NCBI GenBank assembly: GCA_009809945.1
Contig: WTPW01000996.1
Location: 107,358-171,357, forward strand
DNA from: Gigaspora margarita
Lineage: Eukaryota > Glomeromycota > Glomeromycetes > Diversisporales > Gigasporaceae
Length of the DNA stretch: 64,000 nt
Reading direction: 5' to 3'
The position numbers were made by a program, and so were the translations under genes. A model generated the notes under the pieces. The model was not told the origin of the DNA. It saw only the letters and a list, made by a program, of their open reading frames with translations, and did not search any database. This document shows, in pieces, positions 1-11,124 of the stretch (position 1 is the first letter of the stretch; the number at the start of each line of letters is the position of its first letter).

Positions 1-760
1 ATGTATGCCATAATTGAGGTGTTGATTTCTTTGGGCGGAGAAGTGGGAATTGTGCTGGCATAACCAGTATAGCATCGTTGAATGGTTGATATAAGGGAGT
101 CGTAATATATCTTTCACAAGAGTAGAGAAAAGGTTTCGCCCTGGTCGATGCCGTTTTGTACTGGATATGGTTTGGTGAACCCAAGGTTTGTGATTACACG
201 ATTGGTTTGATGTGAAAGGAGGTAAATTATGAGTTTGGTTATTGATGGGGGAATCTTAATCCGTTGTAAGGCCTTCTCTAGTGTTGTTATGTTGACGGAA
301 TCAAAAGCTTTGGACATATCCTGCGATAAGGCCCAAATTTTTTTTCCGTTTGTATGGGCATCCTTGATTATCTGTGTGAGTTGTGTAACTTGTTGCACAG
401 TAGACTGGTGGGAGAAGGCTGCAAAGTTTATAGGAGATAGGACCTCGTAGCGCATTATTGTCGTAGTTAATCTATTGCTTAAGATTTTTGTAAATAGTTT
501 CCGTGTGTGATCTATTAGGGTTATCAGCCTCGTGGTGTTTAAGTCGTAGTTGTATATTTTCTTTTTTGGGATAGGCCAGACGTTTGCTTGTAGCCACTTG
601 TCCAGTATGCAATTAAGCTTTAAGCTGTTATTGAAGATAGATAGAAGAATATCTAGCACTGAGGTGGGAAGGTGTTAGAGGATCTCATTTGAAATAGGTA
701 GGGGGCCAGTTGCCTTGTTCTTCAGGGTTAGTGAGATAGTTTGTCGAAGTTCTTCCATTG
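1..760 (-). pseudogene. LINE reverse transcriptase domain (partial, broken)
   Basis: The longest open piece is 114-659. It shows the conserved blocks of a non-LTR reverse transcriptase in order: a W-I-P-K-K-K block, an R-L-I-T-L-I-D-H-T-R-K-L block, the first catalytic motif S-Q-D-M-S-K-A-F-D-S-V, and N-G-I-D-Q-G-E. The codon after the L-L-L that ends this piece is TGA (114-116), where relatives usually have tryptophan. Reading through it, the frame stays open to base 1 (K-I-Y-Y-D-S-L and on to I-M-A-Y-M), so the A/F-x-D-D catalytic box would lie just outside the window. Upstream (about 680-760) a piece containing M-E-E-L-R-Q-T-I-S matches the usual linker before the RT. Confidence 0.85.
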
Positions 761-1559
761 TAATAGGTTCAGATACTGGTTCATAAATTGTAGGGTTGAT
801 TTTCTTTATGGGATGGTAGATTTCTTCTCATTCAGCTTGCCAATTAGTGGTCGGGGGTTGGTTTTGGTCCATAGCTTGAAATGTCTTCTGATGTGTTCTT
901 TGACTTCTTGTTTTTCTGTTATAACTCGATCAGAAAGAATAATTTTGTCAGTTTTGATTGGTTCCGATCTTCTCTGTAAGATACTATCCAGCATTCGACT
1001 GGTGTTGCCCTTGAAGTCATCGTATCGCCGATTGATATAGAAATTTATTCGCTTGTTCTGCTCTTAAAATTTCTCTAGATTCCAGGCTATCCATATAGTA
1101 TGTTTGATTTGTTTGAGGTCAGTAATAGTTTGCGTGAGTGTTGATGTAAGGTTTGTTAGGGTGAGTAGTTTAATGTCCATTTCGGCGAGGTTAGCGGTTT
1201 TTAGTAAGAGCTTGTTGTATTGATCTATGGTATTAGTTGTGAGGGGAGATGATTTGTTTGTTAATTGTCTGAGACATTTATTTATGGTTTTTAAAGCCAG
1301 ATGGAGATGGGTAGTTTTTAGCGAAAAAGCGTAAAAGGGGTTCGAAGTTTTAAAAGAGAAAGGTATATGGCTATTGGTTATTTGTCTGATAACGGTGGTC
1401 TATTTGCTCCAGGTTTTATTTAGTATGGTTTGGTCACAATTTCCTGTGTCAGTAATATTCCAGGCGTAGTTATTCGTTTCTGAGGCGAAGTCATCCCAAT
1501 TTTCTTTAGTCATCTTTTCGTAGTGATATATCTTCCTTTTTTCTTTTTATTTCTAATAG

Positions 1560-2360
1560 TCTTGTGTTTTGAGATGTCTATGTTCCAGGATGTGGTAATG
1601 ATTCAGTGATCACTGTCTGTAATATAAGTAGCATCGATTATTTCTAATTTTTTTATATCCAAGATGATCTCAGAATTGCACCATATGTCATCGATTTGAC
1701 TAGTTGAGCTGTGGCCGATCCAGGTAGAGTCAGTTATATTGTGGAAGAAGAGCAAGCTGGTAGCATTAGCAGAATTTAAGTTTTTGAAAAGCTGAAAATT
1801 CTTGTCTCTGCCTTGATTTGCATTGAAGTCTCCCAAGATGATCACATTCCAGTTTTTTTTTCTCACTTCTAGGAACCATGCGAAGACTTTTTCTTGAGTT
1901 TTCTTGTAGAGGTCTGGGTGGTTTGCTTGTGATGGTATATATGTAGAAATGATATGAGATTTGTTGGAGGGGAAGTAGAAATCGATGTATATTGCTGATC
2001 CTGGTAAGGTATTGATGGTATGTATATATGGTTGTAGTTCCTTGCATACCATGATTGCAGTGCCAAGGCTAGTGTCCCTTTGTTGAGAGGTATATGGTAC
2101 AAAGTTTGATGAGTATATGTGGTATAAGGGGTTAGAAAGGTTTTTTGTTTTGTTGTTAGTAAGTTTTGTTTCAGTAACCACTATGATGTGGAAATTGGAT
2201 TTTGCACAGTATTCGAACCAGTTTTATATTTTTAATAGTTGTGACATTCCACGTATATTATGAGTAGTAATGTTTATGTGGTTAGTAATCTTGTTTACTT
2301 CTATATTATTTGTCTTCAGGTCTGACGATTGCATCAATGTTTCGCTATCTTTTTCAGTCA
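1560..2360 (-). pseudogene. LINE endonuclease (EEP family) domain
   Basis: The open pieces at 1603-2181 and 2224-2490 together give an apurinic-type endonuclease, which nicks target DNA for target-primed reverse transcription. All expected catalytic motifs are visible in order: T-H-N-I-R-G (2250-2270 region), V-T-E-T-K-L, G-D-F-N-A-N, I-D-D-I-W and S-D-H (at 1603). The stop between T-H-N-I-R-G and V-T-E-T-K and the shift near 2360 break the protein. Between this domain and the RT (about 760-1560) the frame is interrupted many times. Confidence 0.85.
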
Positions 2361-2399
2361 TAGGCATCATTATAGTCATAGAGATCCCATTCTGGTTTC

Positions 2400-4682
2400 G
2401 GTTGGTCAAGTAGGTGAAAGAGGTATGGTGGAGCAGCTCAGAAGTCAAAATTTTCGTGAAGTGCATCAATAGTAGGAATAATTTTATCATAGTCAGATAT
2501 CAGTAAATCGGTAGATAGATTGAGCAGTGTTTTGTCAATAATTTCCTTGAAAGTTTTGAGGTTATTTGGAAGTCTCAGTTTTTTGTTGAGGTCAGCGGAT
2601 TGGTTTTGCTCTTTTGCAGGGATCTTTATTCAGGTTTGTAGTAGTTGGTGGAAGAAATAGAATCTATGCAGTTTTCTTGCAGTTGTGACCAAGTCTTTGG
2701 GATTCATAATAGGTATGTTAAGTTCAATTTCTTTAACTTTTCTGTAGTCCCAGGGGAGTTCTGGTTTATTTGTGAAGTTGATGTTGGTATATGAGACTGG
2801 TAGTGGTTCTGGGATGTGGTACTTGTCAATTATTTCTGCAATAAAGTTTCGTATGGTGATTAAGTCTGTTAGTAGGAATTTGTATTCGTTCTTTAATTTT
2901 AATTCGGATAGTTCTTTCAGTAGGCGTTTTTTCTGTCGAATATAATTATTAGGTAGTCTCTTAAAACGGTAGTATTATTTTAAGATATCAATGTGTCGTC
3001 TAAAGTCCAATTCATCTCACGCTATGAAAGGGAATAGGTGTCAAATTTCTTTGTCCAATTCTTGTAGGATGAGTGGAAGTTGCAGTTTTACTACCACTTC
3101 AGGTAGCGCAAAATATAAAGGTGGTAGTTCTTTAAAAATGTAATAGTTTCGTAGTTCTCTGCAATATTCTGAAAGGGACTGGAGGTCAGCATATTTAGTG
3201 ATAGGGAAGTGGTTAGTTATTTCAGGGGTCAGGTCCGCGGGGTTTGGTAGTAAAGGTATACGTGTATTTTCAAAATATGTCTCTGGGAGTTGTTGGAATG
3301 TAAACATCAAGCAAAGCATATTGACTATTTGCTGAGTAAGGTAGCGGTCAATAATAGGGAGTTGAAATGGCAATATAGAGCGAATGTCACTATCTATATC
3401 ATTAGGTTGTTCTGGGAGAGGAATAATGGTTTCGTTAAGCAGATCATTTATTGCTGTACAGGCAGTTATGAAGTCAATGTGTTTTTCTAATTTTCCAAAG
3501 CCCCATAGGTAAAATATCCAGCAGGTAATCTCATAGCCATTTAGTTCTAAGAATTCTAAATTTTTCAAATAGTCGATTGCAATTTTTTGGCGCAGGCTGA
3601 AGAATATCTGGTCTCTGTTGGTTTTGTTGGTTATGGGTATGTTGTATAACCTTTTGTATTGGTCTATAGCTTTGTTCAAATGCGTGAAAAATTTTATTTA
3701 GTGCGGAGCTTGAGCAGAGGTTATTCGGGTGAATGAGCGGAAGAAAGCTGTATCTTTATGTCGTAGTTTAGTATTGATTGCTGTAGAAATTTGGATGTTT
3801 GTTGGGTTTGTATTTAGTTTGTGTCTGGTGAAAGCTATGAGGTTTTCTTTCGATTTTAGAATTTCCAAGATTTTATCTATATGGCAGGTTTCTTCATTGA
3901 AGTTCTCTACTCTTTGGTTTTGTCATATTTCTATCAGTTTATCCTTGACTTGGTTTTTCCATTCAGATGCAGTTTCCCGTCAGGGACTTCTATTGTAGGT
4001 AGTAGTATCTCTGCCAGATGTGATCGCACTATATGTAGGTTTAGCAAGTATAGCTTCTGGGGTTACATGATGTAGGAGTTCCATTCCGATTTGACAGTGA
4101 TATCTGAGATGATTTCCATATCAGTGTCCGATTGCTTATTGGTCGTATCTTTTAATGAAAATTGTGTTTTGGGTGTGGGAACGTCATAGTCAAAACACAT
4201 GTTCTCTGTGAAGAAGGGATTAACTCGGTCATTGCCATAGGAAGTTAGATCAGAAGCCATATCTGGTTCGGCACTCAGGTCTGACAGGGTGGCTGCAGTG
4301 TTGTGGTCAGCTGATCTGTTTGTTGTATTGTTGTGTTGGTCCAATGATTTACATAAGGGTTATCGTGGAAAAATGCTATAGGTGCCAGAACGGGTCCTGG
4401 AAAGTTTTTTTGTTTTGTTTTGTTTGATGAGTCCAATGACGTCATCGCTGAATTTTTCGGGGTCTCTGGGGATTCCCCCAAGTTTACTAAATTATTTTTG
4501 CTATTTTCTTCAAGGAGAGGTATTTGGGAAGCATCAACTATAGGTGTAACTGTAGTTCTTATTTTTTTTGCAGTATGTTCCTTTTCACTGTCATCTAGAT
4601 CTATATCGGTTTGGGAAGTAGTACAAACTTGCATATCCGCACTGTTGTTGTTTTGTTCTTGTGTTGCCAACATAGTCAGCAA
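2400..4682 (-). pseudogene. LINE ORF1-like / N-terminal region
   Basis: Open pieces at 4275-4682, 4063-4344 and 3041-3679 belong to one broken coding region upstream of the endonuclease. The first two overlap in different frames, so a frameshift lies near 4300. This part is polar and rich in T, N, S, D and E, with no zinc knuckle that I can see. The 3041-3679 piece (212 codons) is more hydrophobic, with repeated P/L-rich segments, and continues brokenly to about 2500. I do not recognise a named domain. The assignment rests on position and strand. It could include an unrelated older insertion. Confidence 0.6.
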
Positions 4683-4759
4683 CAGTTTTATGAAGGAAAG
4701 TGGCGTACAAGTAGTCTGGGCCCTTTTTCGCTTGATCTTGTAGTTCTAGGGCGGGTAGG

Positions 4760-4887
4760 ATAGTTTATTAGTTATTATTTAATTAGCTTTAGCTGAGTTG
4801 TGTACCAGGAAATGCTCTTTTCCGCAGTAGTTTGTTGTTTTTACAATTTTTAGGGGTGTACCGGAAAGAGTTTTTTTTTTTTTTTTT
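4760..4887. other. Short spacer with T tract
   Basis: Probable 5' leader of the LINE (minus strand) followed by a T run at 4870-4887. The unknown base at 4888 suggests the assembler could not resolve the junction with the satellite. Confidence 0.4.
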
Positions 4888-5237
4888 NTTACATATTATT
4901 TTTACATTATTACATATTATTTTTACATTATTACATATTATTTTTACATTATTACATATTATTTTTACATTATTACATATTATTTTTACATTATTACATA
5001 TTATTTTTACATTATTACATATTATTTTTACATTATTACATATTATTTTTACATTATTACATATTATTTTTACATTATTACATATTATTTTTACATTATT
5101 ACATATTATTTTTACATTATTACATATTATTTTTATATTATTACATATTATTTTTACATTTTTACATATTATTTTTACATTATTACATATTATTTTTATA
5201 TTATTAAATATTATTTTTACATTATTACATATTATTT
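4888..5237. repeat. 21-bp satellite array
   Basis: About 16 head-to-tail copies of a 21-bp unit (ACATATTATTTTT + ACATTATT), nearly identical, with a few single-base variants in the distal units. Because 21 is a multiple of three, both strands stay open, giving artefactual repeated peptides. These are not genes. True copy number is uncertain because of the unknown base at the array edge. Confidence 0.95.
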
Positions 5238-5430
5238 TAACTACTTTCGCAATTCTTCGCACTAATTCTATTACTATTGTAGAAGAAAAAATAAAACTAG
5301 TAACTATATACTTATTTTTGTACACCCTACAATTAGCTATTATTTTCACTTTTTTGTTTAACTATCGTATTAGCTTTACTATTTCTTTTGTTACCTTCAT
5401 TTTGCTTTTTTTTCTAAATACTTTTTAAAA
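5238..5430. repeat. Satellite-flanking conserved segment, copy 1
   Basis: The sequence next to the array (AACTACTTTCGCA ... CTATATACTTATTT ... ACAATTAGCT ... AACTATCGTATT) matches 26120-26222, which again sits next to a tandem array (TTATATTCGCTT units running into the gap). The same non-repeat module borders two different arrays, which suggests a mobile element that carries satellites. Confidence 0.6.
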
Positions 5431-5439
5431 ATGATAGAG

Positions 5440-6290
5440 AAGTGAAAAATAAAAAAAATCTATTTCTCAAGTAAAAGTTGGTGTTTTTTCAACTTGCCAA
5501 AAAAATCTAGTATTCTTTCAAAGTGCCAGAGAAGTTAAAGTATTTTTTTAAAGTACCAGAAAGTCAGATCGCATTCTTCAAAGTTCTGAAGAAGTCAGAA
5601 ATAAATAAAATAAAAAAATAAGTAAATAAAAAACAAATAAAAAAACAAAAAATATATAAGCAAAACTTAATAAAAAAAAAATGAAGCCCCAAATCTCTAT
5701 TTCTCTGAATTATGAGTTCATGTTCAGAAATTGTTGAAACCAAGTTGTTTTCGTAAAGTACCAGGTTAATGTTCTTGCAATGAGCTAGAAAAGTATATAT
5801 TTGTTTGCAAAGTATTGAAAAAGTCTGAGTTGCATTTTTTTGCAAATGGCAGAAAATAAAGGTTTGTTTTCACAAAGTGCTGAAATAAAATAAATTAATA
5901 AAAAAAATTTAAAAAATAAAAAACAAAAACAAAAAATAAACGAAGCAAAACCATGTAAAAACTTGTAAAACCTTGCAAAAACTTGCGAAATCTTGCAAAG
6001 AAGCATTCTTGAAAATTTTGAAATTGCTAAAGAGAAATTAGTTGTGTGTCTTGTAGCATGTTGAAAGTCTAAGTTGGCTTGCAAAGTCTTATTGGTGTTC
6101 TTGCAAAGTGTCAAAAAGTTGTAGGCTTTTTGCAAAGAGTTAATATTCTTGCAAAGTGTGAAAAAAATTAAAAAATAAATAAATAAAAAAAAATGAAACA
6201 AAAACAAAAAAAAACAAAATGTAACTAAAAAAACAATATAAACAAAGCGAAAGAAAAAAAACAATATAAAACTGTATAGAAGGTCTAATT
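5440..6290. repeat. A-rich degenerate repeats around CTTGCAAAGTGCC
   Basis: Many imperfect copies of motifs such as TTCTTGCAAAGTG and AAAGTGCCAGA, mixed with AAATAAATAAA-type tracts and, near 5950-6000, AAAACTTGCAAAACC repeats. Long minus-strand open frames here are composed of F, L, C and I and look like low-complexity artefacts. I see no gene. Confidence 0.6.
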
Positions 6291-6600
6291 TATAAACAAA
6301 AGATCTGATCTGATCTTGATATACAGTAGATTAATTTTGATAAATAATACAAAATTTTGAACTATTTCAAAAATATAGTTCAATGCGTCCTTGGTATAAC
6401 CCAGGTTACATATCCTAATCCAGCTAATCTAGCTAATTTTAAAATATTTTGAAATATTTTGATTACAAAATATTTTTCAAAATATTTCAAAATATATTGC
6501 AATATGCAAGATCTTTCAAAAGATTTTGCATGTTCGCAAGATCTTTTAAAAGATTTCATATTTTTATTTTGCTAATGTTTCTATATATTGATCAATTTTT
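6290..6600. other. AT-rich spacer with short duplication
   Basis: Mostly AAATATTT-like sequence. A roughly 28-bp direct duplication (GCAAGATCTTT..AAAAGATTT) lies at about 6506-6560. No gene seen. Confidence 0.4.
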
Positions 6601-6865
6601 TTTTTATATCAAAGTTTCCACTATAGGTAAAGGTATTTATTCAAGTTAATCAGATCACGGGTGCCTCTAGGGCATTCTAACATTTGTTACATAGATAAAA
6701 GTACAACTAGCCACACATACAACTTTTGGTTGTCTAATTTAAGTAGTCTGCCTGAAGGTTCTACACTAGTTGCTATACCTGCAACCCAACTGAGGGTTTA
6801 CCTATTTAAACCCTCTGGTCCCTGCTTCTTCTGCCAATCCTCCTTGTATCTTGATCTTTTTTTTT
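6600..6865 (-). mobile_element. SINE-like element, 3' part (copy E)
   Basis: On the minus strand this matches the 3' half of the element at 21690-22625. It shares the AGGTTTAAATAG-like block, GTTGGGTTGCAGGTATAGC, the CTAGTTGTA block, and the terminal TTGAATAAATACCTTT. The tRNA-like head is missing, so it is a 5'-truncated copy, as expected of a retroposon. Confidence 0.6.
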
Positions 6866-7013
6866 AAACAAATAAAGGCCATATTGTTAATAACAAAAGA
6901 TATTATTTTAATAAAGAGAGTAATAGTTTTATTATATATTGTAATAACAACCATTATTTCAGTATCTTGCTTATAAATATTTTGTCAAATATATAAAAAT
7001 ATATACAAACATA
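6866..7013. other. AT-rich spacer
   Basis: AT-rich sequence between the SINE tail and the fold-back element. Nothing recognisable. Confidence 0.4.
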
Positions 7014-8199
7014 GAACATGTCCTTTTAATTGCTGTCTATAATAAAAATTATAATAAAAATATATGAATTTACAACAAACTTTTAACTAAGGATTATTTT
7101 TAGCTTTACTAATTAACTTAAAATTAAATTTTATAGTTATATAGAAAAGAAAAGTAAAAAAAATTAAGTTTAAAAACCAAGTTAAAATTTTGTTAATTTT
7201 GCATGATTTCAAAAATTTAACTTTGTTAAAAACAAATATTTACTAATTTTAAAACAGCAAATATATGTAAAATTATACTCTGAACAACTTTACTTAGTAA
7301 CAAAATATAGGTCATCTTGGCAAAAAAAATATATTAGTATATGCTAAAGTTAAAAATTTTTGTTTTGTAATATAAACACCTTTTTTTGTCAACATAACCT
7401 GTTTTGACTTCTAAGTAAACTTGTTCAGCATGTAATTTTACTCATATTGGAGTTAAAAATGCATTTTTTTAAATCTTTTACTAAGTAAAAAATAGGTAAA
7501 AGTTAAAAAAAATTTTTTTCTTAGAAAAATTTATTTTTCTAACTTTAACCCCATTTTTCACTTAGGGGTGTGCCATTTATCATGTGATATTTTTTACTTA
7601 GTAGCCACCTCTATCCATGTATAGTGTGATTAATTTATCTAATTTTGATTTGTAAATATAATATATAGATATGATCACTATCACTGACCATGTATTCATG
7701 GTAAAAATCACATGATAAATGGCATGCTCTTTAGTAAAAGGTTCAAGAAAACACATTTTGACCTTTATATAAGTAAAATTACATGCTAAACAAGTTTACT
7801 TAGAAGTCAAAACAGGTTATCTCAACAAAAAAAGGGGTTTATATTACAAACAAAAATTTTTAACTTTAGCATATAGCTAACATATTTTTTTGTCAAGATA
7901 ACCTATAATTTGCTCGAAGTAAAGTTGTTTAAGCTTAATTTTAAATATATTTGCTATTTTAAAATTAGTAAATATTTGTTTTTAACAAAGTTACATTTTG
8001 AAATCATGCAAAATTAACAAAATTTCAACTTGGTTTTTAAGCTCAAATTTTTCTCCTTTTCTTTTCTATATAACTGTAAAATTTAATTTTAAGTTAATTA
8101 GTAAAGCTGAAGATAATCTTCAACTAAAAGTTTATAGTAAATTTATATAATTTTTATTATAGACAACATTTGGACCTATTTTAAGAGAACATGTCCTAT
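7014..8199. mobile_element. Fold-back element family A, copy 1
   Basis: Two long inverted arms (about 7040-7560 and 7735-8180) read the same on opposite strands, including blocks around AACTTTGTTAAAAACAAATAT, ACAACTTTACTTAGTA and CTAAAGTTAAAAATTTTTG. Copy 2 lies at about 50545-51531. It has no coding capacity and is non-autonomous. The centre is interrupted by the MITE at 7565-7730. The ends share ACATGTCC-like sequence but I cannot define an exact target duplication. Confidence 0.8.
7565..7730. mobile_element. Tourist-like MITE, copy 1 (TTA target duplication)
   Basis: A 166-bp element beginning GGGGTGTGCCATTTAT and ending ATAAATGGCATGCTCT, flanked by TTA at 7562-7564 and 7731-7733. The empty site is visible in the related fold-back elements near 23041 and 51056, which read CACTTAGTAAAAGG or TACTTAGTAAAAGG without interruption. 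Three-base TTA/TAA duplications fit PIF/Harbinger-type MITEs. Copies at 24504-24669 and 35234-35400. Confidence 0.9.
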
Positions 8200-8365
8200 G
8201 ACTGATATATATATATATTTTTACAAACTCATCTGGATCGCATGTGATAGAGGTATATTTTATGAATTTGAGACTTTTATGAACCATATCAGATTAGATT
8301 AAAAAAATCGAATTTATTACGCCTTTAATTTCTCCCGTGATATTTAATATTTATTAATTCTACAA
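8200..8365. other. Spacer
   Basis: AT-rich sequence between two inverted-repeat elements. No gene seen. Confidence 0.3.
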
Positions 8366-8672
8366 AAGCAAAATGTTCAATGAAAGGTGTCTTTACATCA
8401 TAACAACGTTAAAATTTTATCTTATAATAAAAATGTATTGCGGCTTACCGGGATGTCCTATCATAGGATTTACTATATCAGCAGATTTGCGGAATTGATC
8501 TAAATCATATTGTTAAAATCTATAGGTTCAATTCCGCAACTCCACCAATATGCAACTTAATGCGGGTCATATAGTAATTCTTGGTTTGCTAACATATATT
8601 AAAATTAGTAAAAAAAAAGTCTAACGCTGTTACGATGTAAAGATACCTTTCATTGAACATTTTGCTTTTATA
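8366..8672. mobile_element. Inverted-repeat element, about 300 bp
   Basis: Inverted arms of roughly 60 bp: TACAAAAGCAAAATGTTCA...TCTTTACATC on the left, and its complement around GATGTAAAGA...TGAACATTTTGC on the right. The centre holds a GCGGAATTGA / TCAATTCCGC hairpin. It is non-coding and looks like a MITE or fold-back element. Confidence 0.65.
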
Positions 8673-8689
8673 GAATTAAATAATGTTAA

Positions 8690-9500
8690 GTATTATGGGA
8701 GAAAATGTTATTTTTTGGTTGATAAATTTAAATATCAGTAAATTATACCTTCTTTTGGCATTAAAAAAGTACACGATTTTAAGTAAACCTAGAGCCAATT
8801 TTAACACTTTTGCAAATTTTGGATAAGTCAATTCGCTATATATTTAGCAAATTATTAAGGATAAAATAATTATTAAATTAAATATAATTGATATATTTGC
8901 TAAATCAGTTCAATACAAGCCAGCGGTGCTAAAAACTTTAACTACATAACTTAATTATTACAAAATTCTCAAAAATCAAATAATAACTGCATTAATTAAT
9001 AAAAAATTATTCAATTACTCATATTAAATCCTCAAACAATAACAATAGTGAATTAAAAAGTTTGGATTAATTAAATAAACAAAAATTTACAACGCTAATT
9101 AAAATAATTAATTACATAAAATAAAAAAGTTTTTTAATTACAGTATATTCTGCCAATTCTTTCGCTCATTTTTAACAGCATGCAAATTTTAACTTTCTAA
9201 ACAATACTAAAAAATTTTAATAATGACTCAGTTGACTAAATGTATTAAAAGTTGAGTACATTAAAATATGTCATTAGCCCTAGAGACTAATTGTAATATC
9301 AATTATGAGTATATTAATATATTCATTGTAGTAGCAGAAAATGTTTGGAAAAAGAATTTGGTAAATCAATTGAACAAAAAGAAATCAAAAAATGACCTAA
9401 AAAAATACTTAATATTCATATCAGCAGCAGCTATTTTAGAAAATACAATATATTTAAATCTGTTGATTTTTTAAACAGGCTATTACATTTTTGAAAGAAT
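8690..9500. other. AT-rich region, no gene
   Basis: AATTAATTA-rich sequence. The short open frame at 9268-9474 is lysine/asparagine-rich and shows no family signature. Confidence 0.4.
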
Positions 9501-9504
9501 AACA

Positions 9505-9592
9505 CCTTTGCTTCTGCATAATGCTCGTTGTATAATTTATAAAGGAGGTTCAATTGAATACAGAAATCGACTAAAAATTTATTATTATTAAA
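9505..9592. repeat. Outlying piece of the segmental duplication
   Basis: ATGCTCGTTGTATAATTTAT and the next 60 bp match 53970-54045, which lies immediately before duplication block 2. In block 1 about 1.9 kb of other sequence now separates it from the rest of the block. Confidence 0.7.
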
Positions 9593-10850
9593 TTAGGGTA
9601 GCCGCGCGCTAAAATCAGGAACGTTATATAAGTGCATCTTAAAATTAAAATTTTCTGAAATAGTATATTTTATTTACATTAATTTGTTTCTTTTTAATGG
9701 TAAACGTAGGTCGTATAAGTACTATTTATACGCCGATTAAGCTCAAGTGATTTGTTTGTATAAAGAAAAAGAAAAAGAAATTCGTTACTGGATGTTTCAC
9801 ATCCAATAACAGCGCATCTGGCTTTGAATTTAATGCGCTCGCAACCTGAGCCCCTTAGTAGTCCAGGTTAGCACATTAAATTCAGATCCAGATGCTTTTT
9901 TAATTGTCATGTAAAAACGATCACCCTGTGATCCTTCGGATCTTTCGTCTGCCAAAATAAAACCGTTATTGGTTGCTACGCATCCATTAACTTTATAATA
10001 TAATTAATATTGTAATAAATTAGTTTTTGAATAGTACTTATTGATTCTTTTGAAATAAAAATAAAACAATCGACAATAATAAATAAATGAATCTACATCC
10101 GTATTATTTCCCGACAAACGCTTGTTGAAAACTTAGTTCGTAGATAATTATTTTACAGACAAGGTTATTTTACAGATGATTAATTCAATATATTGTACTG
10201 ACAATTTTTTTATAAATTGCAATGACTAGAATTAATTTGCCTGAGAAATTAGCTTTTGGTGAAATAATTTTTCTGAAACGGACTTGTCCGTGAATTAATC
10301 GATTGCAAAATAACCTTGCCTGAAATTAATTCTCTGCGAATTAAGTTTCTGTGAAGTAGTTATTAGTGAGTTGATCAAACCGAGTGAACCTGATACCATT
10401 AAAATAAATATTAACAAAAAAACTCAATAAAATCGAATTAATGTATCTAAATAAAATTGCAATAAACACAATTTGAATATTAAGGCGATCTGTTAATAAA
10501 AAAGTAGTTTATGTATCTGAATTGCCAGGTATCCATTTAACAATTATTAAAAACAAAGTAAGCGAAAAAAAACTTAGAAATAATAATAATAATAAAGTAA
10601 AAAATTAAAAAAAATTTAAAAAATATATATATATAAATAAATAAAAAGCGAATAAAAATGAATTAATATATGCTCGCCTAAATATTAAATGCTAGCTAAA
10701 TTTTCATACATTCGAATATTCATATATATTTTAATAATAATTTTTGCATTCCCAACATCCGCATTTGTTTTTCGGCAACGGTAGGAATCTGGTCGGTGTC
10801 TTGTCTAGCCCAAATCTAATTAAAAGATAATTGCCACAATTTTTTTTTTT
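9590..10850. other. AT-rich region with two weak fold-backs
   Basis: A hairpin of about 35-bp arms lies at 9812-9896 (GCATCTGG...ATTTAATGCGCTCGCAACCTG against its complement). A looser inverted pair is at about 10140-10330 (ACAAGGTTATTTTACAGA and its complement). AAATAAAT simple repeats fill 10560-10660. No gene recognised. Confidence 0.4.
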
Positions 10851-10853
10851 TTT

Positions 10854-11078
10854 TTAAAAAAAACAATTTACCTTTTTCCAGTTTTTTTCATGACCGTCAT
10901 GGTGGGTAGCACAGATTATTTCGGACATAACAAACTTGCATCCCAAAGTTATTCCTATCTTATTTAGGCATGTGCAGTTCTTCTGTCGAGTCACGAAGCC
11001 ATATCCTTGCGAATCAATAAAGTGTTGCAAGGCGATAAAGATATTCGAATATAAAGAATAAAAAAATAAATGAAGCAT
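10854..11078 (-). pseudogene. Unidentified Cys/His-containing open frame
   Basis: Seventy-four codons. The C-terminal half carries spaced cysteines and histidines (C-T-C-L-N-K ... G-C-K-F ... I-C-A-T-H-H-D-G-H), which loosely resembles the FAR1-type zinc-binding region found at the N terminus of some MULE transposases. The match is weak and no further domain follows. It may be an exon remnant, or chance. Confidence 0.25.
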
Positions 11079-11124
11079 GTAACAATAAAGGATTATCTTT
11101 ATAAATCAATGAAAAAATCTCATA

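Larger units (their letters stand above)
1..4750 (-). mobile_element. Degenerate non-LTR (LINE) retrotransposon, 3' part beyond window
   Basis: A minus-strand retroelement read from about 4750 down to base 1, where the window cuts it inside the reverse transcriptase. The order is acidic/polar ORF1-like region, a long uncharacterised linker ORF, an endonuclease/exonuclease/phosphatase domain and a reverse transcriptase. That order is typical of L1-like LINEs. Several frameshifts and stops break the frame, so the copy is dead. Upstream of it (4870-4887) is a T run, which is an A run on the element strand, next to a satellite array. It probably belongs to the 3' tail of another element. The 3' end, poly(A) and target duplication lie outside the window. 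Confidence 0.85.

Noticed and set aside
4789-5428. Open frames of 186-198 codons on both strands with heptad peptide repeats
   Set aside because: They are translations of a 21-bp satellite, whose unit length keeps any stop-free frame open.
5564-6264. Minus-strand F/L/C-rich frames as membrane proteins
   Set aside because: The composition is explained by A-rich repeats on the other strand. There is no conserved start, motif or splice structure.
8455-8560. tRNA-like segment with GGTTCAATTCC and ACTCCACCA
   Set aside because: The T-arm and acceptor do not pair, there is no D-arm or anticodon arm, and the sequence sits as a hairpin in the centre of an inverted-repeat element.
9268-9474. 68-codon frame
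   Set aside because: No signature, low-complexity K/N-rich end, surrounded by AT-rich non-coding sequence.
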